DNA from: an uncultured Oligoflexia bacterium
GTDB lineage: Bacteria; Bdellovibrionota; Bacteriovoracia; Bacteriovoracales; Bacteriovoracaceae
Direction: 5' to 3'
Assembly (NCBI GenBank): GCA_937120495.1
Contig: CAKZJW010000114.1
Coordinates: 26,407 to 90,406, forward strand
Length of the DNA: 64,000 nt
Shown here: positions 28,130-36,770 of the stretch, piece by piece
How the letters are laid out: every line of letters begins with the position of its first letter
How positions within the stretch are numbered: the first letter of the stretch is position 1
Program-made: the position numbers and the translations under genes
Notes under the pieces: generated by a model
The model's input: only the letters and a program-made list of their open reading frames with translations
Database searches by the model: none
Told to the model about the DNA's origin: nothing

Positions 28130-28227
28130 TTAAATCCTCATTTAGATATTGAGGTCTAATTATTACAGAAAAATAGCAAAAATGAGTTTGATTTGAAAAA
28201 TATAATGAGGGTGTCAAAAGTATAGAC

Positions 28228-28257
28228 AAAAAAAGGCCCAGAAATGAATCCTGGGCC
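28228..28257 (-). terminator. Terminator of the 28282-29016 gene
   Basis: CTGGGCC/GGCCCAG arms (28251-28257 and 28235-28241) followed on the minus strand by seven T (28234-28228). It lies 24 bp past the stop of the lipoprotein gene. Confidence 0.9.
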
Positions 28258-28281
28258 CGTATAATTTAGCTTTTGATTAAA

Positions 28282-29016
28282 TTATTCTTCGGAGATAGTT
28301 AAAACTTGTCTCTTTTTCATCATTCTTTTTAGACCTTTATAAAGTCTTCTTTTTTGTCTTCTAGATAGCTTTCTTTGAGCTACTGGAGCGAACATTTCTT
28401 TATTAGAGCTTAACTCAACTGAATTACTCCAAAGACCTGCAAGGTTTGCAAATGCAGCAATACCTGTTTGTTTTTGCTCATCTGAAGTAAATACACCAGC
28501 CGTTAAGTTAACTTTTCCAATATTGAAGTTTGGAAATAAACCTGCGTTACCAATGCTTGAACCTAAACCGTCAAGTTGCTTAATTGCTATTGCAAAACCA
28601 ATTAGCGTTACACCATTAGTCTGAGCAACATAAACTTTTGCACTAATACCTTCGATATCAATAGTAATAACTCCGGCACCCATTGTATCAACTGGAACAG
28701 GGTTACCATTTGGAAGAGTAGCTTGACCTGCAGGAACTTTTAAAATTTCCGTTAAGTTTGCATCAACAGTTACTCTGTTCTCACCATTTAATCTATAAAG
28801 CCTTAAAGCACCATAGTTTTTTGGTAGAGGTAAATCTAAGAATGGTAGTTCAGCATTTCCGATTGCTAATTTAAAATCAGCAGATACTAATTGATCTCCA
28901 CCATCTACAATTGTATCAACTCCAATTTCTGAAACGATTGGACTTGAATTCTTCCCACAACTTGTAAGTGAAACACTTAAAGTCAGTACACATAATAAAC
29001 TTAAAATCCTACGCAT
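28282..29016 (-). CDS. Lipoprotein, unknown
   Basis: A 244-residue protein with a lipobox (SLTSC, then GKN). The mature body is beta-rich with few charges (ADFKLAIGNAELPFLDLPLP, GAGVITIDIEGISAKVYVA), and the C-terminus is very basic (RKLSRRQKRRLYKGLKRMM). A strong AAAGGAGA ribosome site precedes the ATG and a strong terminator follows, so it is a single-gene unit and perhaps well expressed. No family recognised. Confidence 0.75.
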   Translation of the reverse strand: MRRILSLLCVLTLSVSLTSCGKNSSPIVSEIGVDTIVDGGDQLVSADFKLAIGNAELPFLDLPLPKNYGALRLYRLNGENRVTVDANLTEILKVPAGQATLPNGNPVPVDTMGAGVITIDIEGISAKVYVAQTNGVTLIGFAIAIKQLDGLGSSIGNAGLFPNFNIGKVNLTAGVFTSDEQKQTGIAAFANLAGLWSNSVELSSNKEMFAPVAQRKLSRRQKRRLYKGLKRMMKKRQVLTISEE

Positions 29017-29163
29017 TGTTGTCTCCTTTCGAATACGTTAAATCTGATCCTTAAACCTGATTTTAAAATCTTTGATTAAGACTATTTTAGGGAAACTAGC
29101 ACAAGGATGATAGAGGCTACAAATCTGCCGCGTTATAACTTTGCAAATGTAAAGTGATTAGCC

Positions 29164-30069
29164 TTATAGCAAGTGATTTAGAGCACTTAAAGTAAGAAAA
29201 GAAAACAGCAAACCATACCCGACTAAAGAGGTACTCAAGTCCTCCTCTAATCCCTCACTAATAACAAGTGCTCCAGCTGTAATCATTGGTGGCATACCGC
29301 TCTGCAACACAGACGCCTTTATAGCCAAGCTTGAGCCCATATCAAAGAAGATGACAAAACTTAGCATTATTAATGGAAGTAAAATTAACTTCAATGAGAG
29401 GCCTACCACTAAAGGTACTAACGTCGACTTTGGAAGCCTGTACTTCATCTGGAATCCAACAGCAATCATCGCACATGGAATAAGAGTTTTAGAAACTGCC
29501 AAAAAGAAGTTTTCACAGATTCCAGGCATTGGTACTTTAATAAAAATAAATCCCAAAATAAGTGCAACAAAAGGAGGGAATTTCAGAAGCCCCTTAAGGA
29601 TATTTTTCAAATCTCCAGTTTCTTTACCTACAAAATACGGCAAAACAAAACCTGTAAAAAGAATAAAACCTATCCCACTGCCTAATTGATCATACAAAAC
29701 ACCATAAGGAACCGCTTCGCTTCCAATAAAAGCATTTATCATAGGAATTCCAAGAAATGCTGTATTGCCTAGAGTCGTCACAATAAGTAGGGCTCCAAAT
29801 ACTGACTTTGAAAATTTAAAAACTTTTGAAACAATAAAAAGCACTAGCAAGTGAAGAGTAAAAGCTGTCCAGTGCATACCAACAGGAAGGAATACAGTTG
29901 AATCAAAATTTAATTTTGGAATACTGACAAGTATAATTGCTGGCAAAGAAATATTTAAGATAAAAACATTAAGGACGTCTGCTGTATTAGTAGGAAATCG
30001 CCCACTCTTTTTAGCTAGCGTTCCCAAAGAAATTAATCCAATTACAAGAATTAAGTTTTCTAAAATCAC
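29164..30069 (-). CDS. AEC-family (auxin-efflux-carrier type) transporter
   Basis: A 301-residue membrane protein with about ten hydrophobic helices in the two-times-five arrangement of the AEC/BART superfamily. Typical features are the opening LILVIGLISLGTLAKKSGRF, the FILNISLPAIILVSI helix, and VTTLGNTAFLGIPMI with the conserved Asn-Thr-x-Phe-x-Gly-x-Pro signature. Bacterial members export or import small organic acids; the substrate here is unknown. It uses a GTG start that directly follows the stop of the preceding gene with no gap, so it is coupled to that gene. Confidence 0.87.
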   Translation of the reverse strand: MILENLILVIGLISLGTLAKKSGRFPTNTADVLNVFILNISLPAIILVSIPKLNFDSTVFLPVGMHWTAFTLHLLVLFIVSKVFKFSKSVFGALLIVTTLGNTAFLGIPMINAFIGSEAVPYGVLYDQLGSGIGFILFTGFVLPYFVGKETGDLKNILKGLLKFPPFVALILGFIFIKVPMPGICENFFLAVSKTLIPCAMIAVGFQMKYRLPKSTLVPLVVGLSLKLILLPLIMLSFVIFFDMGSSLAIKASVLQSGMPPMITAGALVISEGLEEDLSTSLVGYGLLFSFLTLSALNHLL

Positions 30070-31056
30070 TTAAATCGCTCCACTTTCATTCGTTTTTAAG
30101 TACTCAAGAATTTCATCGAAGATTTTTCCATAGTTAAAATCTTTTCCATCTTTATAATATGGATCTGATAAAGAACAAACAACAGTATCACCAAGAAAAT
30201 ATCGATTATCCATGCTTACATCTTTCTTTCTCGAAATATGAAAGCATTGTGCCCCCAAATAAGAAGCAAGTCCCACTAGGTCAGAGTCACATGATATAAA
30301 CGCTTTTGCATATGCTACAAGCTTGGAGAATTCAACCAAGTCTTCAATCTCAGTAAAATGATATGTATTCTTCTTGGGTAATTTTTTTATAAAGTCTATA
30401 AGGTGAGACCTTTGGGTATTTATATCAGCTTGATCGCAAGTAAAGTAGAAAGTCTGTCCCTCAAAAAGATCAAAGAGTTCAATCCATTCCGGATTTATCT
30501 CATCCTTAGTTAACTCAAGATTAAAGACACTATAAGGAACTTCATTCCAATCAGGAACTAAGGGATCTACTTTTCGAGATACAACTTTCTTTATTCTAAC
30601 TTTATTATCTTTAAAGCTATCCATTAAACTAAATACTTGTTGTGAATAATGAAGATCTCCTGGGCACTCTATTTTATCAGTAAATAGAAGAGAGCTTTTC
30701 CCTCCAGCAAAACCTATTTTTTTCGTAGATTTAAGGTTCTTACCAATAAGTGCATCAACAAGAGTTTTTGTTGTTGAAAAGAAGTAGTCTATATTTTGAA
30801 GGTTAAGATTTCCTACACCTCTGTGAATTGTAAAAATGTTTTTTAAATCATCTTCCTCTAATGCATGATAATACGCTGAAAAGGGAAGTAAATTTAGAAC
30901 CTCTATATTTTTTTTATTAGAGATAATATGAATATTTAAAACCTCATCTTCAAGATCCTCCAGATGAGCATCAAAGTAGCGACTTAGTGCATGTAGAAAT
31001 GGAAAAGAAAGTAATTTCTCATCTAGATTATTTGGAACTTTAATTGCTATGTTCAT
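30070..31056 (-). CDS. Glycosyltransferase family 9-like (heptosyltransferase-like) protein
   Basis: A 328-residue protein starting MNIAIKVPNNLDEKLLSFPFLHAL, the usual opening of ADP-heptose:LPS heptosyltransferases. Near the end AKAFISCDSDLVGLASYLGAQCFHI matches the DSG-x-x-H-x-A-x-x-x-G loop of GT9, but the usual D-S-G-x-x-H is D-S-D-L-V-G, so donor binding may be altered. It would act on LPS core at the inner membrane. It overlaps the upstream membrane protein gene by 17 bp. The GT9 call is moderately confident; activity is uncertain. Confidence 0.72.
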   Translation of the reverse strand: MNIAIKVPNNLDEKLLSFPFLHALSRYFDAHLEDLEDEVLNIHIISNKKNIEVLNLLPFSAYYHALEEDDLKNIFTIHRGVGNLNLQNIDYFFSTTKTLVDALIGKNLKSTKKIGFAGGKSSLLFTDKIECPGDLHYSQQVFSLMDSFKDNKVRIKKVVSRKVDPLVPDWNEVPYSVFNLELTKDEINPEWIELFDLFEGQTFYFTCDQADINTQRSHLIDFIKKLPKKNTYHFTEIEDLVEFSKLVAYAKAFISCDSDLVGLASYLGAQCFHISRKKDVSMDNRYFLGDTVVCSLSDPYYKDGKDFNYGKIFDEILEYLKTNESGAI

Positions 31057-31771
31057 TATTTTTCACCCATAATACAGTAAAATAGCTAGTTGCCCATGAA
31101 GAAACTAATAAGTTCACGATAGGAATTGAAACAAGTGCAAAGAAAAATGCTCCCCCAAGTCCGTAACTTAGAAGATTTCTCTTTGTATCCTTTATACAAG
31201 CTGAAAATGAAATTGAATGTCTCGACCAAGAGTAATCAATAAAGCTGATTGCTAATAAAATTACAGTTATCGCCAAACTTAAGGGTGTTAATATTGGAAT
31301 ATAACCAATTACAAAAGCAACTAAAGAAAGAAGAAGAATAAGTGATATTTTTTTTATTTCTTCAAAAAGTGTTTTTAGAAACGTTTTAGTTATTTCGGCA
31401 AAAGAAGCTGCAAATGACTCCAACTCTTCACCTTTTAAAAGTTTTTCAACTCTTTTAGAAAGCATATCATTAAAGGGACTCGCGAGAACAGTTACAACAA
31501 GAACAAACGTCCAGTTTACAACAAAAAATAAAAGCACTGACAAAACTGCAACGATTAAATAATAAACAACAGACCCCAAGGCTCCTTCACTTAGATAATT
31601 ATCAATCATCACTCTGCCTTCATCCATCAAAGGTCCATAAGCCCACGAACCAAGTAGAGCAAAAACTAGAATTCCAATAAGAATAGGAATTAATGCTAAA
31701 AATAAATTCCCTTTATTACCTACAATATTTTGAACAGATGGTTTTAGGCTTGTTAATGCATTCTTAATCAC
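31040..31771 (-). CDS. EI24/CysZ-like membrane protein
   Basis: A 243-residue integral membrane protein with about four long hydrophobic segments. The C-terminal signature LSYGLGGAFFFALVSIPIVN, together with SFIDYSWSRHSISF before it, matches the EI24/CysZ family. CysZ members move sulfate, but many homologues are unassigned, and no cysteine genes lie nearby. The start is GTG, overlapping the FabI stop by one base (TAGTG). Confidence 0.83.
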   Translation of the reverse strand: MIKNALTSLKPSVQNIVGNKGNLFLALIPILIGILVFALLGSWAYGPLMDEGRVMIDNYLSEGALGSVVYYLIVAVLSVLLFFVVNWTFVLVVTVLASPFNDMLSKRVEKLLKGEELESFAASFAEITKTFLKTLFEEIKKISLILLLSLVAFVIGYIPILTPLSLAITVILLAISFIDYSWSRHSISFSACIKDTKRNLLSYGLGGAFFFALVSIPIVNLLVSSWATSYFTVLWVKNNEHSN

Positions 31772-32541
31772 TAAAAACCTCCAAGGATCGACAGCCCGCT
31801 ATCAACATAGATCACTTGCCCCGTAACTCCGCTTGATAAATCACTCGCTAGATAGACTGCAGTACCACCAACATCACTCGGTGTTACATTCTCACGCATT
31901 GGCGCAACTTGCTCAACTTGAGACAGCATATCTCTAAAGCCAGATACACCTGAAGCTGCTAGAGTTTTTATAGGCCCAGCTGAAATACAATTCACTTTTA
32001 TTTTTAATTCACCCAACTCATTTGCAAGGTAACGAGTACTTGCTTCAAGAGCTGCTTTAGCAACTCCCATCACGTTATAATTTGTTATAACTTTTTGTGA
32101 ACCATAATAACTCATACTCATTATAGATCCTCCCTTATTTATAAGAGGTGATAATGAATGTGAAAGTCCAACGAGTGAAAAAGCTGAAACATCACAGGCA
32201 AGCTTAAATCCTTCTCTGGATGTATTCACAAACTTATCTTTTAAGTCTTTACGGTCAGCAAATGCAATTGAATGAACTAAAATATCAAAAGTTCCCCACT
32301 TATCTTTAACAAGGTCATGAACTTTTTGATAGTGATCATCATTACAAACATCCATCTCAAAAGTGAACTCAGCTCCTAACTCTTCAGCTAGTGGCTCAAC
32401 TCTTTTTTTGATAGCGTCGTTTACATAAGACAGAGCAATCTGAGCTCCTTGCTTCTTTAATTCTTTCGCGATTCCCCACGCAATAGAACGATCGTTTGCA
32501 ACACCAAAAATAAGAACTCTTTTACCCTCTAATATAGACAT
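31771..32541 (-). CDS. fabI: Enoyl-[acyl-carrier-protein] reductase (NADH)
   Basis: A 256-residue short-chain dehydrogenase carrying out the last step of fatty-acid elongation. FabI hallmarks: an N-terminal GVANDRSIAWGIA nucleotide loop (FabI-type, not GxxxGxG), HSIAFADR, and the catalytic Tyr145/146, Tyr155 and Lys162 in YYGSQKVITNYNVMGVAK, within one residue of the E. coli numbering. Length is as expected. It is the first gene of a four-gene minus-strand unit. Confidence 0.95.
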   Translation of the reverse strand: MSILEGKRVLIFGVANDRSIAWGIAKELKKQGAQIALSYVNDAIKKRVEPLAEELGAEFTFEMDVCNDDHYQKVHDLVKDKWGTFDILVHSIAFADRKDLKDKFVNTSREGFKLACDVSAFSLVGLSHSLSPLINKGGSIMSMSYYGSQKVITNYNVMGVAKAALEASTRYLANELGELKIKVNCISAGPIKTLAASGVSGFRDMLSQVEQVAPMRENVTPSDVGGTAVYLASDLSSGVTGQVIYVDSGLSILGGF

Positions 32542-32565
32542 ATTTATTCCTTTTTTTTTGCCATT

Positions 32566-32574
32566 TTATACCAA
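32566..32574 (-). promoter_or_regulatory. Extended -10 promoter of fabI
   Basis: On the minus strand TGGTATAAA (32574-32566) gives a TGn-extended -10 box with five of six matches to TATAAT. It lies 24 bp before the fabI ATG, leaving a short leader that includes AAGGAATAA. No good -35 is seen, as is common for extended -10 promoters. Confidence 0.42.
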
Positions 32575-32698
32575 TAATTTATTAAGAGTAAAAACATATC
32601 TTTTTAAGTGTTTGACCATGCGTTAAACAAACTTATCTGCTTGTAAAAATGACTCTAGAGATATAGGTTTTCACTATAAATTCAAAGGAGAATGCGCA

Positions 32699-33826
32699 GT
32701 GCAAAAACGTTTAATTCCTGAACACTTAGATAAGCTTCAAGTCTATCAAGCTGGAAAACCAATCGAAGAAGTAACTCGAGAAAAAGGCCTAACAAAAGTT
32801 TCAAAGTTAGCATCTAATGAGAACCCATTAGGACCAAGTCCTTTTGCAATACGAGAAATGACTAACGCTCTTTGGGACTCTCATCGATACCCAGACATGC
32901 ACGCAACTGCTCTAAAAACAAAACTTTGTGAATTATACAATGTTGAAAAAGAAAACATCGTTCTTGGTAATGGATCTGAAGGTATTATGGGATATATAGC
33001 CCGAGCTTTTATTCAAACAGGCGATGAAGTTCTTACAAGTGAAAAAACATTTATTGGATTTCATATTTTAGCAACTGCTGCTGGAGCAAAACTTGTTACA
33101 GTTCCAAGAACGAAAGAGATGAAGTACGACATCAAGGCCTTAGCTGCAGCTGTAAATGAAAATACAAAAGTTCTTTATATTGCAAACCCAGACAATCCTA
33201 CCGGAACTTATATAACAGAAGAAGAGTTTGATTATCTTATGCAGTATGTTCCAAAACATACGATTGTTATTTTGGATGAAGCATATTTTGAATTTGCACA
33301 ATCAACTATCGATTATCCCGATTCAATGAAATATAGATATGATAATGTTATAACTCTTAGAACTTTTTCAAAAGCATATGGAATTGGTGGAATTAGAGTT
33401 GGGTATGGTTTTGCTCATAAAGATTTTGTTCAAGCCCTACATAAAGTTAAGCTTCCTTTTGAGCCAAGTTTAATTGCACAAAAAGGTGCTGTTGGTGCCC
33501 TTTCAGACTATCCACATCTTGAAAGAACAATTAGAAATAATACAAAACGCTACTATGAGACTCTTAAGTTCCTAGATAAAAAAGGATTTAAGCCGATTCA
33601 ATCTGTAACGAACTTCATTTGTTTCAAAACGGGCTCTACTGAAGCCAGTGACTACCTTTTTGAAAACCTTTTAGATGAAGGTGTTATTATCAGGCCTTTA
33701 AAATCTAACAAAATGCCTGATTGGGTTCGTGTCTCAATTGGAAAAAAAGAAGAGATGGTTCATTTCTTTGAAGCAATGGAAAATATCTTACCTGAATATG
33801 ACAAAAAATTTGGAAGACCAGAATGA
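32699..33826 (+). CDS. hisC: HisC-family PLP aminotransferase (histidinol-phosphate or aromatic)
   Basis: A 375-residue fold-type I aminotransferase with a GTG start after AAAGGAG. Signatures: SNENPLGPSP near residue 41, the NPDNPTG motif at about 165, DEAYFEF, and the PLP lysine K225 in TFSKAYGIGGIRVGYG, with a second Arg loop near WVRVSIG. HisC-type enzymes transaminate histidinol phosphate, but close relatives act on phenylalanine and tyrosine. No other his genes are nearby, and the next three genes look catabolic, so the aromatic role is at least as likely. It overlaps the next gene by 4 bp. Confidence 0.88.
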   Translation: MQKRLIPEHLDKLQVYQAGKPIEEVTREKGLTKVSKLASNENPLGPSPFAIREMTNALWDSHRYPDMHATALKTKLCELYNVEKENIVLGNGSEGIMGYIARAFIQTGDEVLTSEKTFIGFHILATAAGAKLVTVPRTKEMKYDIKALAAAVNENTKVLYIANPDNPTGTYITEEEFDYLMQYVPKHTIVILDEAYFEFAQSTIDYPDSMKYRYDNVITLRTFSKAYGIGGIRVGYGFAHKDFVQALHKVKLPFEPSLIAQKGAVGALSDYPHLERTIRNNTKRYYETLKFLDKKGFKPIQSVTNFICFKTGSTEASDYLFENLLDEGVIIRPLKSNKMPDWVRVSIGKKEEMVHFFEAMENILPEYDKKFGRPE

Positions 33827-34833
33827 AAGTATGTACTTACATAAGACAGACACCGCTTGGACAGTTTAAACGCCTTGGAGTTTTTTTTAACGAGACTACA
33901 ATTATTGATGTTAATTTAATTTGGCAAAAGCAATTCGAACTCGATGGAGTTTTTAATGCAAAAGAAAAAGCGATTGATGCCACACCTTACCTTCTAAGTA
34001 GTTTTTTAAAAAAATATCAAGAAGCAAGTTTTGAAGTTTTAGATGAAACTATTGATGCTTTTAAAGAATTTTCAAAAGAAGGTATTTTAAAAACAAACGA
34101 CGGAGCAGATTTATCTTTTGATCTTCGCGATGACGACCAAGTAAAACTTGGATGTCCTATCGATAAAATAAACTGCTATAGAGACTTTTATGCTCATGAG
34201 AAACATGTTGCAAAAGGTTTTGAAAAAAGAGGCGAGCCTATTCCTGAAGCTTGGTATGAAATACCAGCTTATTACAAAGGACCTACGACAGGTTTTATGG
34301 GTGCTGAAGAGATCATTCCTTGGCCATCATATACAAAAAAGCTAGATTACGAATTAGAGTTTGGTGTTTTAATTGGAAAAGATGGAATAAATATAAAAGA
34401 AGAGAATGCTCTTGATCACATCTTTGGTTATACAATCTTTAATGATATTTCTGCTCGAGATATTCAAAAAAAAGAGATGGCCGTGCGTCTAGGTCCAGCA
34501 AAAGGAAAAGATTTTTGTTCGATTGTGGGCCCTGTAATTATAACTGCCGATGAGTTCAAAGGTGTTGAACCAAACCTTTTAATGACTGCGACAATTAATG
34601 GTGAAGAATGGTCACGTGGATACACAGGAGACTCTCATTACTCATGGGCGCAAATGATAGCTCACGCATCTAAAGAAGAGTGGCTACTAACGACAGACTT
34701 TATGGGAAGTGGAACTGTTGGCACAGGTTGTGGTCTTGAAATCGATAAGTGGATTCAACCAGGTGACACAATAGAGCTTGAAATAGAAAGAATTGGAAAA
34801 TTAAAAAATTTAATAGGAACCCCTAATGCTTAG
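33823..34833 (+). CDS. Fumarylacetoacetate hydrolase (FAH) family protein
   Basis: A 336-residue protein with the FAH fold. The metal-binding E-x-E (LDYELEFGVLIG, about 174-185) is present, followed by GYTIFNDISARDIQ, AKGKDFCSIVGPVII, and GSGTVGTGCG near the C-terminus. Family members hydrolyse C-C bonds in beta-diketo acids at the end of aromatic degradation. Both flanking genes overlap it (4 bp before, 8 bp after), so it is part of a catabolic operon. It could be a true fumarylacetoacetase or a 2-hydroxyhepta-2,4-diene-dioate isomerase type; the sequence alone does not settle this. Confidence 0.9.
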   Translation: MKVCTYIRQTPLGQFKRLGVFFNETTIIDVNLIWQKQFELDGVFNAKEKAIDATPYLLSSFLKKYQEASFEVLDETIDAFKEFSKEGILKTNDGADLSFDLRDDDQVKLGCPIDKINCYRDFYAHEKHVAKGFEKRGEPIPEAWYEIPAYYKGPTTGFMGAEEIIPWPSYTKKLDYELEFGVLIGKDGINIKEENALDHIFGYTIFNDISARDIQKKEMAVRLGPAKGKDFCSIVGPVIITADEFKGVEPNLLMTATINGEEWSRGYTGDSHYSWAQMIAHASKEEWLLTTDFMGSGTVGTGCGLEIDKWIQPGDTIELEIERIGKLKNLIGTPNA

Positions 34834-35455
34834 TTTTGATACAACAAAAACAGAATTCTCAGATAATTACAAAATGCTTATTGGCTCTATTTTACCAAGA
34901 CCAATTGCAGTTGTTTCTACAAAAAATGAAGATGGTTCAAATAATGTTGCTCCATTTTCTTTCTTTAATGGATTTAGCGCAAAACCGATGATTGTAGGTT
35001 TCTCTGCAATGATTAGAACCTCTACTGGTGAAAAGAAAGATACTTTAAAAAATATTGAACGAACAAAAGAGTTTGTAGTTAATTTTACCAATGAAGACAA
35101 CTGTGAACTTGTTAATAAATCAAGCGCAGAGCTAGCATATGGCGAGGATGAATTTAAGCACTCAGGCCTGACACCAATAGAGTCAGATATTGTTCAAGCA
35201 ATGCGAGTTAAAGAAAGCCCAATACATTTCGAATGTAAATTAAGAGAAATCATCAGCTTTGGGGATCAACCTGGCTGTGGAACTCTTATTTTAGGAGAAG
35301 TTGTAAAGGTTCATATTGATGATAAAATATATGATAAAGGTAGAATAACAACTAGTCTTTGGAAGCCCATGGGAAGAGGGGCCGGAAATGATTGGTTTAA
35401 AACAGATAGCGTTCAGTCCAAAGAAAGACTAATGCAAGCACAAATTCAAAAGTAG
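34826..35455 (+). CDS. Flavin reductase-like (FMN-binding split barrel) protein
   Basis: A 209-residue protein of the flavin-reductase-like family: GSILPRPIAVVST, then NVAPFSFFNGFSAKPMIVGF, the FMN-contact core, and later FVVNFTN and FECKLREIISFGD. Such proteins bind FMN and either supply reduced flavin to a monooxygenase or act as oxidoreductases. It overlaps the FAH gene by 8 bp and is followed 5 bp later by the VOC gene. No monooxygenase partner is visible in the operon. Confidence 0.87.
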   Translation: MLSFDTTKTEFSDNYKMLIGSILPRPIAVVSTKNEDGSNNVAPFSFFNGFSAKPMIVGFSAMIRTSTGEKKDTLKNIERTKEFVVNFTNEDNCELVNKSSAELAYGEDEFKHSGLTPIESDIVQAMRVKESPIHFECKLREIISFGDQPGCGTLILGEVVKVHIDDKIYDKGRITTSLWKPMGRGAGNDWFKTDSVQSKERLMQAQIQK

Positions 35456-35460
35456 GTAGT

Positions 35461-36003
35461 ATGAGTATTTTAAAAAGAATTCACCATGTAGCTTATAGAT
35501 GTAATAACGCCAAAGAGACGGCAAATTGGTACAAGGAAATGCTGGATATGGATCTAACAGTATCAATATCTGAAGATCATGTTCCAAGCACAAAAGAGCC
35601 AAATCCTTATATGCATATATTTTTAGATGCAGGGATGGGCAATGTTCTTGCTTTTTTTGAACTTACTGGTCAAAAAGAAATGGACAGGGACCAAAATACT
35701 CCTGCATGGGTTCAACATATTGCCTTTGAAGTTGAAAGTGTAGATATGCTTGAAAAGATGAAAAAGGATCTAACGGCCAAAGGACTCGACGTTCTTGGTT
35801 TAACTGATCACGGAGTTTTTAAATCAATTTATTTCTTTGATCCAAATGGGCACAGACTTGAACTTGCAGCCAATATTGGCTCTGAAGAACAAATGAAAAA
35901 GCTTAAAGATATCGCTCCGGAGATGCTTGAAGAATGGGATAAAACGAAAAAACCACCAAGACAAGCAGCTTGGCTTCATGATCAGGAATTTTTAAAGAAA
36001 TGA
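35461..36003 (+). CDS. VOC-superfamily metalloenzyme (glyoxalase/extradiol dioxygenase fold)
   Basis: A 180-residue protein with two beta-alpha-beta-beta-beta modules. Candidate metal ligands are H8 or H9 (RIHHVAYR), E67 (AFFEL), H86 (WVQHIAFEV) and E134 (GHRLELAAN), the set used by glyoxalase I and extradiol dioxygenases. The C-terminus (TKKPPRQAAWLHDQEFLKK) is an extension beyond the fold. In an operon with an aminotransferase and FAH it may open or isomerise a ring product; the substrate is unknown. It overlaps the next gene (ATGA). Confidence 0.85.
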   Translation: MSILKRIHHVAYRCNNAKETANWYKEMLDMDLTVSISEDHVPSTKEPNPYMHIFLDAGMGNVLAFFELTGQKEMDRDQNTPAWVQHIAFEVESVDMLEKMKKDLTAKGLDVLGLTDHGVFKSIYFFDPNGHRLELAANIGSEEQMKKLKDIAPEMLEEWDKTKKPPRQAAWLHDQEFLKK

Positions 36004-36770
36004 AAATTTATCTAATCCTTTTATTACCTCTCCTCACCTCTTGTTCCAAGTGGTTTGAAGTTAAGCAAGGTAATGGACAACTTTATATTGATGATTTAGA
36101 AAACTCTGTTATCGACATCGATGAAAGCACATGGAAAGTTGGTAAGAAGAAAGATCAAATTATCTCCAAAGGGCTTAAGATAAAATTTAAAATGCCTAAG
36201 ATTGATAAAGATAATGCTCAGAAACTATTTAATAATGGTGGAATAAATTCTTGGATCTTTAGAATTAATAAGAAGTCTGGACGTGGTAAGAAGCCAATTG
36301 GGCATATTATCTACAACCTTCAAAGTTTTAATAATGTTTCAGACTCAGTAACAGCTTATATCTATTACCATTCAGCGGCAGCAGGTAGTGAATTTAGAAG
36401 ACAAAAATGTCCTGCTTTTAAGCACAACAAAAAAATAACTGATTATGAGCTAATTGATACTCCTAAAAAAAGCTATGATTTATTCGTTAGACGAAAATCA
36501 AGTTATAAGTCTGTAACAATAGAAACACCTTCATTCTCTCCAATTATATTTAGTGGCGACTCAAGTTTAGTTGGTACCTACTTTTTAGACTTTGCTTTAT
36601 ACAACTCTAAAGAAAAAGTTTTATATAGTAAGTGGATCCCTATGAGAAACTTAATCAGAGTAAATACAGAGGAAAGCATCAGAATTCCAAGCTGTACAGG
36701 TGTTCGCTCAGAGGTTGAAATTAATAACCAAAGAGGCACGCATAAAACGGAACGTTTTAGAATTAAATAA
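36000..36770 (+). CDS. Lipoprotein, unknown, last gene of the aromatic-catabolism-like operon
   Basis: A 256-residue protein with a lipobox (LLTSC, then SKW). The mature part looks beta-rich and basic, with two Cys (KCPAF and IPSCTG). It is coupled to the VOC gene by an ATGA overlap, which suggests shared transcription but not necessarily shared function. It converges with the M24 peptidase gene, and the two coding regions overlap by 8 bp at their stops. No family recognised. Confidence 0.72.
   Translation: MKIYLILLLPLLTSCSKWFEVKQGNGQLYIDDLENSVIDIDESTWKVGKKKDQIISKGLKIKFKMPKIDKDNAQKLFNNGGINSWIFRINKKSGRGKKPIGHIIYNLQSFNNVSDSVTAYIYYHSAAAGSEFRRQKCPAFKHNKKITDYELIDTPKKSYDLFVRRKSSYKSVTIETPSFSPIIFSGDSSLVGTYFLDFALYNSKEKVLYSKWIPMRNLIRVNTEESIRIPSCTGVRSEVEINNQRGTHKTERFRIK

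Noticed and set aside
31040..31771. Assignment as sulfate transporter CysZ
   Set aside because: The family fits, but no sulfate or cysteine genes are near and many EI24 homologues have other or unknown roles, so no gene symbol was given.
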